DNA of 64,000 bases from Parabacteroides goldsteinii (GTDB taxonomy: Bacteria; Bacteroidota; Bacteroidia; Bacteroidales; Tannerellaceae): assembly GCF_015550595.1 (NCBI RefSeq), contig NZ_JADNBB010000021.1:37377-101376 (forward strand), read 5' to 3'. Each line of letters starts with the position of its first letter. Position 1 is the first letter of the stretch. Shown in pieces: positions 35,802 through 44,626 of this stretch. The notes under the pieces are model-generated. The model was not told the DNA's origin and made no database searches. It was given only the letters and a program-made list of their open reading frames with translations. Position numbers and translations under genes: made by a program.

Positions 35802-36818
35802 TTATTTACCGATAGTTGTCCAATAAGGTGCGTTTGCACTCTTGTTCTTTAAATAGTCAATATGATCTGCATCCAGAATACCCATGATCATCTGGAAACC
35901 GGCTTGTTCCTGTACAGTCAGGATTTCCTGGATACGGCCGAATACAACTTCCATACCACGGGCTTCCAGTTCTTTGTAAGCTTTGCGGAAGATGATATTC
36001 AATTCCATGTGGGTAGTTGCACCTACGCCGTTGATGATAAGCATCATCTTATCGCCGGCTTTCGGTTGCAGTTGCTGACACAATAAATCTACCATTTCAG
36101 CTGCAGTAGCATCGGCAGATACCAACGGTTTCTGGCCGCCACCACCTTCACCATGCTGTCCCATACCGATTTCCATGATACCGTCAGGCAGATCGGTAAT
36201 AGTTGCATTGTTCTGCGGATGTGTACAAGAACGCATAGCCACAGCTAAAGTAGCCGCTTTAGCATTGTAACGTTCACCGATCTCGATCAGTTCGTCCAGT
36301 GACTTGCCTTCGTCGGCAGCAGCACCCAGGATCTTGAACAAAGGCACACAACCGGCCAGACCGCGACGGTCGTTAGTCGGAGCACCGATACCGGCACTGA
36401 TATCATCGTGAGTCAGTATCTGTTTTACCTTGATACCAACACGTTCTGCCAGCTGGCAAGCCATGTTTGCGCTCATCACGTCACCCGAGTGGTTCAATAC
36501 AACCAACAGGATACCGGCTTCACGTTTCATCAACTGCAAAGCCTGGAACAGACGCTGTGCACCCGGAGCTGCGAAGATATCTCCTACTACGGAGCAATCC
36601 AGCATACCGTCGCCTACGAAACCGCTCAGTGCGGGTTCATGACCAGAACCTCCTAAAGTAACGATAGCTACTTTGTCGTCTCCTTTCGGATTGGCACGTA
36701 CAACAATGTTTTCAGCAGCCAGCTTAACTTGTTCGGGATAAGCCAGTACATAACCTTCCAGTAATTCCTGAGTTACTTGTTCGGGATCATTTATGAATTT
36801 AGTTTTAATTTCTGCCAT
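35802..36818 (-). CDS. dhaK: DhaK-type ketose-binding kinase subunit
   Basis: A 338-residue DhaK-fold protein. GGSGHEP (residues 56-62) and the substrate-binding His222 in MGQHGEGGGG match the His pair of E. coli DhaK (His56 and His218), which holds dihydroxyacetone as a hemiaminal. Related DhaK/L enzymes also act on tetruloses such as erythrulose, so dihydroxyacetone need not be the substrate. The glycine-rich stretch after the catalytic His differs from the E. coli context. Operon partners are DhaL, an LsrF-like aldolase and a VOC protein. Confidence 0.92.
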   Translation of the reverse strand: MAEIKTKFINDPEQVTQELLEGYVLAYPEQVKLAAENIVVRANPKGDDKVAIVTLGGSGHEPALSGFVGDGMLDCSVVGDIFAAPGAQRLFQALQLMKREAGILLVVLNHSGDVMSANMACQLAERVGIKVKQILTHDDISAGIGAPTNDRRGLAGCVPLFKILGAAADEGKSLDELIEIGERYNAKAATLAVAMRSCTHPQNNATITDLPDGIMEIGMGQHGEGGGGQKPLVSADATAAEMVDLLCQQLQPKAGDKMMLIINGVGATTHMELNIIFRKAYKELEARGMEVVFGRIQEILTVQEQAGFQMIMGILDADHIDYLKNKSANAPYWTTIGK

Positions 36819-36851
36819 GGTGTTTTTCCTCCTTGTTTTGTTAGGTTTATA

Positions 36852-37178
36852 TTATTTGATTTCCATTAATTCGATAGCAATGCCTTCTTCTTCGATGAAA
36901 GCAATAGTCAGATGTTCGTCGCATACAGCCGGGCCAAAGATCACTTTAGTTCCTTTCAGAGCTTCGTCCAGTGAAGGAACAGTATAAGCCAGGTGACCAT
37001 TTGTCTTTACCAGATCAGGTAAACAACTCTTAGCCGGATCATCAAATTTCAGGAATTCGATTTTGTTAGGGCTCTTGCTGTAATCCGTCAACCATACGTT
37101 CAAACCTTCGTTGAACATAGCACCTTCTTTGTTTTCGTTGGTAATGATACCTACATGATTAAATGTTCTCATGATCAC
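36852..37178 (-). CDS. VOC-superfamily (glyoxalase-like) protein
   Basis: A 108-residue protein with the paired beta-alpha-beta-beta-beta modules of vicinal oxygen chelate proteins: FNHVGIITNENKEG at the start carries the first His ligand, GHLAYTVPSLDEAL the second, and IELMEIK ends with a Glu ligand. The start may be Met3. VOC proteins include glyoxalase I, epimerases and isomerases. Its place 33 bp before dhaK suggests it acts on a keto or aldehyde intermediate of the same pathway. Confidence 0.82.
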   Translation of the reverse strand: MIMRTFNHVGIITNENKEGAMFNEGLNVWLTDYSKSPNKIEFLKFDDPAKSCLPDLVKTNGHLAYTVPSLDEALKGTKVIFGPAVCDEHLTIAFIEEEGIAIELMEIK

Positions 37179-37217
37179 TAAAATTTAATGTTAAACTACT
37201 ATTTAATTAATTCTATT

Positions 37218-39662
37218 TTATTCTTTATCCTTTGTCCTGTTATATCCGATACGCGACAGCACACCGAGCACAATCACAACCGCTCCGGCTATATACAGAT
37301 AAGTAAAGATACCGTGTACATTATCATTCTGTCCGTACGAGTGCATACCGCTCAGGAAATAATTCACACCGAAGAAAGTCATCAGGACCGAAGAGAAAGC
37401 CACTACCGAGCAGAGGTTGAACAACCAGTCGCTATACCAGCGTTTCACCAGGTGAAGATGCGTAACGACCGCGTAAACAACCATCGTGATAAGTGCCCAG
37501 GTTTCTTTCGGATCCCATCCCCAGTAACGTCCCCATGATTCGTTTGCCCAGACTGCTCCGAGGAATGTACCGACCGTCATCAAGGTTAGTCCGACCAGTA
37601 GCGACATCTCGTTGACGATAGTCAATTCTTTCACACGGGCTTTCAACAGGTCTGTGTTCTTCTTTCCTGCAATGCTTGTCATCACCAGGTTTGTCAGTCC
37701 GATCAGGCAACTGATACCGAAGAAGCCATAAGCCGCTACGATCACCGCCACATGGAACATGAGCCAGGGCGATTTCAATACCGGAACCAACGGGTTGATC
37801 TCCGGGTCCATCCAGTTAAGCCCCGATACAAACAGGATAATACCGCCGAACAGGGTGGCCAACGCGAATGTCACCGTGCTGCGTTTAACAAACAATAGAC
37901 CGGCGAGTACGGTAGCCCAGGCTACATAGACCATGGTCTCGTACGAGTTGCTCCACGGTGCATAACCGGCGATATACCAGCGCATCCCCATACCGTACAT
38001 ATGAAAAAAGAATACGGTCAACACACCTATCCCAAGTACCCAGATACCGGCCGTCATCCATTTCTGCTGCTTAAACAGCATAACGAACGAGAGTACCAGC
38101 ATCAGTCCGCCCAAGATCAGGTAACCGATCTTACAGTAGCGGAATATATCCATCTTATTATACTTCAGTTCCGCCTCTATCTTTTTCGGAGAGATATCCA
38201 GTGTTTTGTTTTTAGCCTGCTGGTAGGTAGCGATCATATCGACTACTTCATCCGACTTCTTCCAGTCGCCGGTTTGCAAAGCATCCTGCACTTCGGCCAG
38301 GTACCAGTCGAGGATACGGGATACGAACAAAGAATCTTTGCCTGAAAAAGACGAGAGATCATCACCCGGAGCAAACCATGTATGATTAGGATCGTCTTCC
38401 TTGGGGAAAAGGTTCAACATCTGATGATTGATCAACTGGTGGAAGATATTGATCTGTTCGTCAAGTTTTAACAGGTCTTTATCGAAACGGTTGCGTTCGG
38501 CCGGCATCTTGTTGTAAGCCTCTTCCAGCTTTTCCTGTAACTTATAGTTTCCATTACTGTCGAACACCTGAAGGTAAGCACATTCACCGTCCGTCAAGTC
38601 ATAGTAATTAGCCAGCTCCTTATTGGAAAGGGTAATAAACGGAACACGCATCCACATGTCCGGCATGGCCAGCATACTCAACAGGAACTGGTCGGAATTC
38701 ATATTACCTATCTTATCCGCTTTATGCAATTTGCGAAGGATCTCCGAAGAGAATGTATTGACCGGCATCATACGGCCGCTACGCGACTGTACGGGCAACG
38801 AACCGAACTTAGCGGCATGTTCCGGAGTAACCATATATTTCTGTACGGCGTCCAGCATGGGAGAAGCCTCCCCTTTTGCCTGTGCGGACACTGCCGATAA
38901 AGCCAATAACACCACGACCACCGATGACTTCGTTGCCGAACGTAACTCTTTCATACGACGGCTCAGTTTCATAAAGCGGGTGTTCTTCCCTACAAGGGAA
39001 ATAACCAATCCGATCACCAACAAAAGATAACCGGTATACGTTATATTCCGTCCTGCCACATCACGGTTGACGGAAAGGATGGTTCCATGTTCATCCGGGT
39101 CATAAGAAGCCTGGAAGAAGCGGTAACCTTTTACATCTAAAATATTATTCATGAATATCCGTTCGCGGCGTGTCATACCGTCTACATGAACCAAAACTTC
39201 ACTTTCATAAGAAGACGGACTCGAAGAGCCGGGATAACGGGTTAAAGTAAATTTCTCAAGTTCAACAGTGAACGGTAAGGTATGGAAAGTGGTCAGATCG
39301 CCCGAGCGGACTGCTATCTGATCCGTAGCTTCTCCTTCGCGGAGATGAAGGATGCCTTCTTCGCCAAACTGGAAAGAGGTAAGGGCGCCCAGAAGGATGA
39401 TAATAAAGGAGGTATGAACAATCAACAGTCCCCATCTGCGTTGTTTGATATATTGATATTTGATAAGAACGGCTATAAAATTAACCACTAAAAGGAATTG
39501 CAACAGGAAGAATAACGGGGAATAATAAACCATTGCTTTGGCAGCCGGCGTTCCGTGGTACTTTTCGATAAAAGTAGCGATTGCCAGACCAAAACCATAA
39601 AGGAGTAACAGAACGATTGTCGTTACAAAGGAAGAGAGTATTCTTTCGAGAGTTGCTTTCAT
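37218..39662 (-). CDS. CcsBA/ResBC fused cytochrome c synthase
   Basis: An 814-residue fusion. The N-terminal part (1-240) has four helices and the ResB/CcsB pattern; a long periplasmic segment (about 250-510) follows; the C-terminal part (about 515-814) is CcsA/ResC with the haem-handling WWD motif WGRYWGWDPKETWALI near residue 710-725. System II synthases export haem and attach it to CxxCH motifs. The two upstream genes at 39775 and 45734 encode di-haem CxxCH proteins, so a dedicated maturation role is likely. A minus-strand -7 box TATCTTTG lies at 39688-39695 and a strong hairpin at 39711-39735. Confidence 0.93.
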   Translation of the reverse strand: MKATLERILSSFVTTIVLLLLYGFGLAIATFIEKYHGTPAAKAMVYYSPLFFLLQFLLVVNFIAVLIKYQYIKQRRWGLLIVHTSFIIILLGALTSFQFGEEGILHLREGEATDQIAVRSGDLTTFHTLPFTVELEKFTLTRYPGSSSPSSYESEVLVHVDGMTRRERIFMNNILDVKGYRFFQASYDPDEHGTILSVNRDVAGRNITYTGYLLLVIGLVISLVGKNTRFMKLSRRMKELRSATKSSVVVVLLALSAVSAQAKGEASPMLDAVQKYMVTPEHAAKFGSLPVQSRSGRMMPVNTFSSEILRKLHKADKIGNMNSDQFLLSMLAMPDMWMRVPFITLSNKELANYYDLTDGECAYLQVFDSNGNYKLQEKLEEAYNKMPAERNRFDKDLLKLDEQINIFHQLINHQMLNLFPKEDDPNHTWFAPGDDLSSFSGKDSLFVSRILDWYLAEVQDALQTGDWKKSDEVVDMIATYQQAKNKTLDISPKKIEAELKYNKMDIFRYCKIGYLILGGLMLVLSFVMLFKQQKWMTAGIWVLGIGVLTVFFFHMYGMGMRWYIAGYAPWSNSYETMVYVAWATVLAGLLFVKRSTVTFALATLFGGIILFVSGLNWMDPEINPLVPVLKSPWLMFHVAVIVAAYGFFGISCLIGLTNLVMTSIAGKKNTDLLKARVKELTIVNEMSLLVGLTLMTVGTFLGAVWANESWGRYWGWDPKETWALITMVVYAVVTHLHLVKRWYSDWLFNLCSVVAFSSVLMTFFGVNYFLSGMHSYGQNDNVHGIFTYLYIAGAVVIVLGVLSRIGYNRTKDKE

Positions 39663-39687
39663 TTGTTGTTTTATTAAGTTATGTCGC

Positions 39688-39735
39688 CAAAGATAAGAAT
39701 TTTCAATTAAGTGACCCCGGCTATTCCGGGGCCAC
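39688..39735 (-). promoter_or_regulatory. Hairpin plus -7 box upstream of ccsBA
   Basis: CCCCGG/CCGGGG stem with GTG/CAC ends (39711-39735) followed on the minus strand by TATCTTTG (39688-39695). The hairpin lacks a T-run, so it is more likely a processing or attenuation element than a full terminator. A palindrome ATGTC TAG GACAT also lies near 39755. Confidence 0.55.
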
Positions 39736-39774
39736 CTAATAGATTTTATCTATGTCTAGGACATATCTTCTTGA

Positions 39775-42700
39775 TTAGTCTTCGATTATTACACGGAAGC
39801 CTACGTTAAATACACGCTGATACGGATAGTACGCCTTACGTGCATAAGAAGTAGAGAACTTCGGACGTTCGATATATGAACCACCACGAACCACTTTATG
39901 GTCTGAAGTGACCTTAGCCTTTTCATTATAAGGATAAGGAACATAATCCGAACGAGTCCATTCTGAAACGTTACCGTGCATGTTATACAAACCGAACGGG
40001 TTAGCCTGGTAAACCTTGTCACCTGTCTGGATCAACTGACCGTCGTCTACACCTTCTTCTTTAGGCAGGTAAGTATAATACTTATACCAATAAGAGTTAG
40101 GTGACATCGGTTTCGGGTCTACTCCACTTACTGCGAACAGTAAAGTAGTCTTGTCGGCCAGGTTCTCGAATTTACCAAAGTCTGTATTCATGTCGCCATA
40201 CCAGAAATCATTGTCGCTACCTGCGCGGCAAGCCCATTCCCATTGTGCTTCAGTAGGAAGCGTAATGTTCAAGCCGGTTTTTTCGCTCAGTTGCTTACAA
40301 TATTCCATAGCATCGTTGTAGTTTACACGGATAACCGGTTGTTTCGGATCGTTAGCCGGATAACCCTGTACCACGTGGTCTTTCCACAACTGATCAACAA
40401 AACGGCTGTCGTGATCCGGATAGATAACGTTGAACTGTTCGTTCGTTACTTCCATTTCACCCATCCAGAATGCTTTACCGATCTTCACCTTGGCAGTAGG
40501 ATAAGCATCCGATTCGCCACGATAGCTACCCATTACGAATTCACCAGCAGGGATACGAACGAAATTAATCTTTACACCCGGAGCGATTTCAACCTCTTTA
40601 CGGTTGCTCGTTTCTTTTGCAAGCATTTCCTTGATAGCAGCCTTGTCGAACGGCCAACCTTTAGCCTTCACTGTCTTTTCCTTTACAGGAGCAGCCTTTT
40701 CAGGCATTACCGGAGTGATCGGACCCTGAGCTTTCAGATAGTCGGCGTAGTCGGCGATTTCTTTCTTCCAGTCTACACCCATGCCGTTAGCATATTTGTC
40801 GGTCAGTTCTTTACGACGCTGGATCTGATCGAATCCCTGGTAAGGAATGATTTCTTTACCCAATATATTAGCATCGAAGTAACCTTTATCAGGAGCGTTA
40901 TAGTCGATCCAGTTGTACAGTTTCAACCATTCTTCATCTGTCAGCTTCACGTTGTGGTGACCCTTCTTCAGAATACGAACCAGTTCGCTTGTGTTAGGAT
41001 GATATTCGTACGGCTGAAGAACAACCATATCACCTTCACCACCCTGACGGTGTACGTACGGATGAATGTTCAGATATGATGTACCATAACCCAGTCTATC
41101 TTTCTTACCGCCACGCAGGTCGAATGCTTTACCTTCACCGTTGTGACAAGCGATACAAGCACGATCGAGGATTGGCTGAACTTCCAAATCGAAAGTGAAT
41201 GAACGAACACCACCTTCAGGAGCCTTCAACGGAGTAGCTGCTTTCTGAGAAGCGATCACACGTTTAGGAATAGGTATCTGGTTCTGGTCTTCGTGACAAC
41301 CGATACAAGATACTACTTCACCCGGCTGACCTGTAAACCAGCTACGCATCCACTGGATAGCTACACCATCCTTATCGATAGGCTGGATAGAGATCGGAGT
41401 GTTAGCCGGCACCTTGAAGATAACCGAACCGTCTTCTTCAACAGGAACAGTACCCAGGATACGTTTGATATCCCAACCACTCTGGATACCATGCCAGTTA
41501 TGGTCTGAACGAGTTTTCACATAAGCATATTCGTAAGCATGCAGACGAAGTTCTTTTACTGTTCCGCGAGGAATACCACGCAAACCTTCACCTTCATAAA
41601 TATCCTGAATGAATACAGTAGCCTCTTTCTGATCCAACTTAACACGGTCAGGAATTGCCGGAGGAGTTTTTGTTTCCTTCACCAGGATCGGGCTGATATA
41701 ACCTTCACCTTCTGCCTGCATCAAACAAGTAACGTTGTCATAAACGTCCACCAGATAAAGTCCCCACAATGACTGCGGATCCAATTTAGCGGCAACCAGG
41801 AAGTATTTATCGCTCAAAGCTGTCGGTTTAACGAACTGCGGCCATACACCGTTTACCAGTTCGTCCTTGATCAGCTCCTGGATAGGACGGTTACGGTGAG
41901 GGATTTCCTGTACCATACCGTCAACGCTCTTACGTCCCTTGCTCGGATCGAATACGATCAGACGTCCTGAACGGGCAATACCGTGGTGACCGGAAATGAT
42001 ACCTACAAATGCAGATCCTTGTCCGGGTAACGGCTGAATATCGAATGTACTGTTCGGGAACATAGCGCCGCTACCATAAAGAGCTTTGTTTTCTGTTCCG
42101 TCCGGGTTCATGTGCATTACTATACGAGAATAGTAGTGAGTCAGGTCGGTGTACTCCCAACGAGTATACATTACACGTCCGTTGTTCATTACAACCGGAT
42201 TCCAGTTGGCATCCTGGTCGAATGTCAAACGGCGCAGATTCTTATCCTTCGGAGTATAAAGAACCATGTTGCCGACAGGGTCATCACCGCTAACACAAGG
42301 TACACCCTGGTAACCGATGTTAGAGTTGGCGATAATACGTCCGTCAGGCAAGTATGTACCGTCATAGAATTCCAGATCCGGTTCTTCGTTTTCAACCAAC
42401 TGCTTGCAGCCGGTTCCGTCCAGTTTCACTTCGAATACATTCCAACGTTTGTCCGGCATCAATGTCGTAAACATTACACGGTCTGCATCCCAGTGCATTC
42501 TCAGGTCGGCGATAGAGGCATCTTCTACTGAAGGGCGGAAGATACTCTTCATCTGCATGTTGCCACGCAGATCGCTCAACTCGACGATCTCAGCATTGAA
42601 ACCGCTACGGCGTGCAGATTCCTGGTTACTCCAGTTATTCGCTTGTGTTCCCAGATCCGGTGCCATTGCCTGACGAGCAGTAGAACCTAACTTATAACGA

Positions 42701-43779
42701 ACGGCTACGATCTTATCTGCATCCAATAACGGGTTACCCAAAAGGATAGCCTTTTTGTTACCCAAAGCCTTGCGGGCATTTGCCAATGCTTGTTCGTCGC
42801 CTTTATAAATACCGCTGAAACCTTTCTGTTCGAGTTGTACCAACTCGTTCAGCATCGGTTCGTATTTGGCAACATCAAAACCTTTCTGCTTTTTCATATC
42901 CGCAAAAGCAAGTTTTATTGCTTCTACGTTCAACCATTCGAGGTCGTTCTGAACGGCATAAACATCCTGAATCTTTTCAAACAACTCCAGATATTTACGG
43001 ATCTGTGTGTTTACATCCTTTTCGGAAGCGATCTGCTGGATAACACTTTTATAATATGAACCGTCTTTCAATTTGGTGATCAATGATTCTACCGCCTGTT
43101 TCTCGACAGAAGCATCGGGAGTGATTAACCAAGTATCCAGTCCGTCCATCATTGCACCTAACATACCGATCTGTCCGGGATATTTAGCGATCAATTCGTC
43201 GCCAACGAACTTAGGCACAACGTTCAATGCCTGGAAATATACGCTACCACCGGAAGAAGTATCGTCGATACCGACTTCAGCTTCAAAGCGGACATATTTT
43301 CCTTTCACCGGATAAACCAATGTACCATTTGCATGACAAAACACACCATGTTTGTATTCTTTACCGGCAATAAAGATCTCATGGTCGTAAGCATTCACAT
43401 TCATTTTTGGTTTGGCCCAACCAGCCACACCATATTCGAAAGGAACTTCATCCAGCCATACGGAAGAGCCGTCGGCAGCAATCAAGCGGGCATTACCCCA
43501 AACAGCCTGGTCGTAATCAGAACCGTCCGGACCACCGGCAGTAATAAGCACCAGCTTATCCACGCCTTTCAAATCAACCGCAAACGGTTCTGCTTTTTCC
43601 TTATGCTTCTTCCAGGTGGAAATGACAGGCATATTGGCCTTCTGAAGCTCGTTGCGCAGTTCCGTCTTGGCTTTGATGGAGGCATCAATCCAGGTATCCA
43701 CCTTTTTTGGCTTCGGGGCAGCCGAAGCAAAAAGGGAGGAGGATAAAAAGAGTGATACTAATAAAAAATATTTATTCAT
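39775..43779 (-). CDS. Exported di-haem HzsA-like protein with NPCBM and SUMF1 domains
   Basis: A 1334-residue secreted protein (signal peptide about 1-20). An NPCBM-like carbohydrate-binding region (about 65-195) begins at LVLITAGGPDGSDYD. A central beta-propeller region (about 380-800) follows, then two c-type haem sites, CIGCH at 825-829 and CIACH at 875-879, in a context resembling hydrazine synthase alpha-subunit-like proteins. The last 250 residues are a formylglycine-generating-enzyme-like (SUMF1) domain from IPAGEFVMGSYRGESDAYP to VFNVGFRVIIED. The combination suggests a periplasmic redox enzyme on a glycan or sugar; real hydrazine chemistry is very unlikely here. It is the largest gene in the group. 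Confidence 0.8.
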   Translation of the reverse strand: MNKYFLLVSLFLSSSLFASAAPKPKKVDTWIDASIKAKTELRNELQKANMPVISTWKKHKEKAEPFAVDLKGVDKLVLITAGGPDGSDYDQAVWGNARLIAADGSSVWLDEVPFEYGVAGWAKPKMNVNAYDHEIFIAGKEYKHGVFCHANGTLVYPVKGKYVRFEAEVGIDDTSSGGSVYFQALNVVPKFVGDELIAKYPGQIGMLGAMMDGLDTWLITPDASVEKQAVESLITKLKDGSYYKSVIQQIASEKDVNTQIRKYLELFEKIQDVYAVQNDLEWLNVEAIKLAFADMKKQKGFDVAKYEPMLNELVQLEQKGFSGIYKGDEQALANARKALGNKKAILLGNPLLDADKIVAVRYKLGSTARQAMAPDLGTQANNWSNQESARRSGFNAEIVELSDLRGNMQMKSIFRPSVEDASIADLRMHWDADRVMFTTLMPDKRWNVFEVKLDGTGCKQLVENEEPDLEFYDGTYLPDGRIIANSNIGYQGVPCVSGDDPVGNMVLYTPKDKNLRRLTFDQDANWNPVVMNNGRVMYTRWEYTDLTHYYSRIVMHMNPDGTENKALYGSGAMFPNSTFDIQPLPGQGSAFVGIISGHHGIARSGRLIVFDPSKGRKSVDGMVQEIPHRNRPIQELIKDELVNGVWPQFVKPTALSDKYFLVAAKLDPQSLWGLYLVDVYDNVTCLMQAEGEGYISPILVKETKTPPAIPDRVKLDQKEATVFIQDIYEGEGLRGIPRGTVKELRLHAYEYAYVKTRSDHNWHGIQSGWDIKRILGTVPVEEDGSVIFKVPANTPISIQPIDKDGVAIQWMRSWFTGQPGEVVSCIGCHEDQNQIPIPKRVIASQKAATPLKAPEGGVRSFTFDLEVQPILDRACIACHNGEGKAFDLRGGKKDRLGYGTSYLNIHPYVHRQGGEGDMVVLQPYEYHPNTSELVRILKKGHHNVKLTDEEWLKLYNWIDYNAPDKGYFDANILGKEIIPYQGFDQIQRRKELTDKYANGMGVDWKKEIADYADYLKAQGPITPVMPEKAAPVKEKTVKAKGWPFDKAAIKEMLAKETSNRKEVEIAPGVKINFVRIPAGEFVMGSYRGESDAYPTAKVKIGKAFWMGEMEVTNEQFNVIYPDHDSRFVDQLWKDHVVQGYPANDPKQPVIRVNYNDAMEYCKQLSEKTGLNITLPTEAQWEWACRAGSDNDFWYGDMNTDFGKFENLADKTTLLFAVSGVDPKPMSPNSYWYKYYTYLPKEEGVDDGQLIQTGDKVYQANPFGLYNMHGNVSEWTRSDYVPYPYNEKAKVTSDHKVVRGGSYIERPKFSTSYARKAYYPYQRVFNVGFRVIIED

Positions 43780-43817
43780 GTATCTTTAATAATAAGGTGT
43801 TAACAACTACAATTGGA

Positions 43818-44555
43818 TTACAGAGCAGCCTTCGGGTTTGTAAAACGCAGACCGTCATTGTCGTGATAGCATGCCCATTCGTCAACGATAGCGCCTTCCG
43901 GACCAGCCATCATGAAGTGGAATGTTTCAAGTTCTTTCAAACGCAATACATCACCAACCTTCTGAACAACGAAATTCTTGCTCTTAATCGGTCCGTGGCC
44001 GGCAGGAATAGCAGGAGCGTTAGGAGTTTCATCACCAACTTCTGAGAAGTTGTAAACCCATCCCTTTTCAACCATCCATGATTCATGTTTAGCCGGGAAT
44101 TTAGTTTTTACGTGAGCGTGTTCCGGGATCATCTGACCCGGAAGCAGATAGATAGCGTGAGCGAAGTATCCGTGTTCTGCATCGTTGATCCAGAAGATAC
44201 CACCCATACCTACATTTTCAAAGTCGCCCAAACCGAAGTCTGTTACCCAGATGTCTTTAGCCATCAAGTCGGTGAAAGGAACACCATAGAATTCAAACAT
44301 GTCTTTCATTGCTTTTAAAGCAACTTCCTGATCGAACTTGCCGTCTTTATAGAAATCGGCGTTTGTGTACTTTTTAGAATAAGTCATTTCTTTATTAGTT
44401 TTACAATTAGAATTTTTATCGCATTTGCATTGTTCAGTGCATCCGCCCTCTCCGTTGCAACAAGTAGCGTCACTTGTTTTGTTGCCAGTACATGCAACCA
44501 TAGAACTTAATAAAAGTCCTACAGCCATTGTTTTAACACTTAATCCTTTTTTCAT
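43818..44555 (-). CDS. D-lyxose-isomerase-like cupin, predicted lipoprotein
   Basis: A 245-residue protein. Residues 1-22 form a lipoprotein signal (SMVAC, Cys22), followed by a Cys-rich linker with Cys at 32, 33, 39, 43, 45 and 51. From about residue 57 it is a cupin of the D-lyxose ketol-isomerase type: AIYLLPGQMIPEHAH supplies two His ligands, ESW a Glu, and ETFHFMMAGPEGAIV the last His. The known enzymes are cytoplasmic, so an exported version with a Cys-rich linker is unusual. An internal Met57 (codon at 44385-44387) could yield a cytosolic form. Catalysis is inferred from the fold. Confidence 0.7.
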   Translation of the reverse strand: MKKGLSVKTMAVGLLLSSMVACTGNKTSDATCCNGEGGCTEQCKCDKNSNCKTNKEMTYSKKYTNADFYKDGKFDQEVALKAMKDMFEFYGVPFTDLMAKDIWVTDFGLGDFENVGMGGIFWINDAEHGYFAHAIYLLPGQMIPEHAHVKTKFPAKHESWMVEKGWVYNFSEVGDETPNAPAIPAGHGPIKSKNFVVQKVGDVLRLKELETFHFMMAGPEGAIVDEWACYHDNDGLRFTNPKAAL

Positions 44556-44626
44556 TTCGCTTTTAATTTATGTTAGTAATATTTGCTTTCTTTCGCCAAA
44601 CGGTCAACATGATCCGGCAGAGGTTA

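Noticed and set aside
39775..43779. True hydrazine synthase function
   Set aside because: Only the propeller/haem region resembles HzsA-like proteins. The HzsB/C partners and the anammox context are missing.
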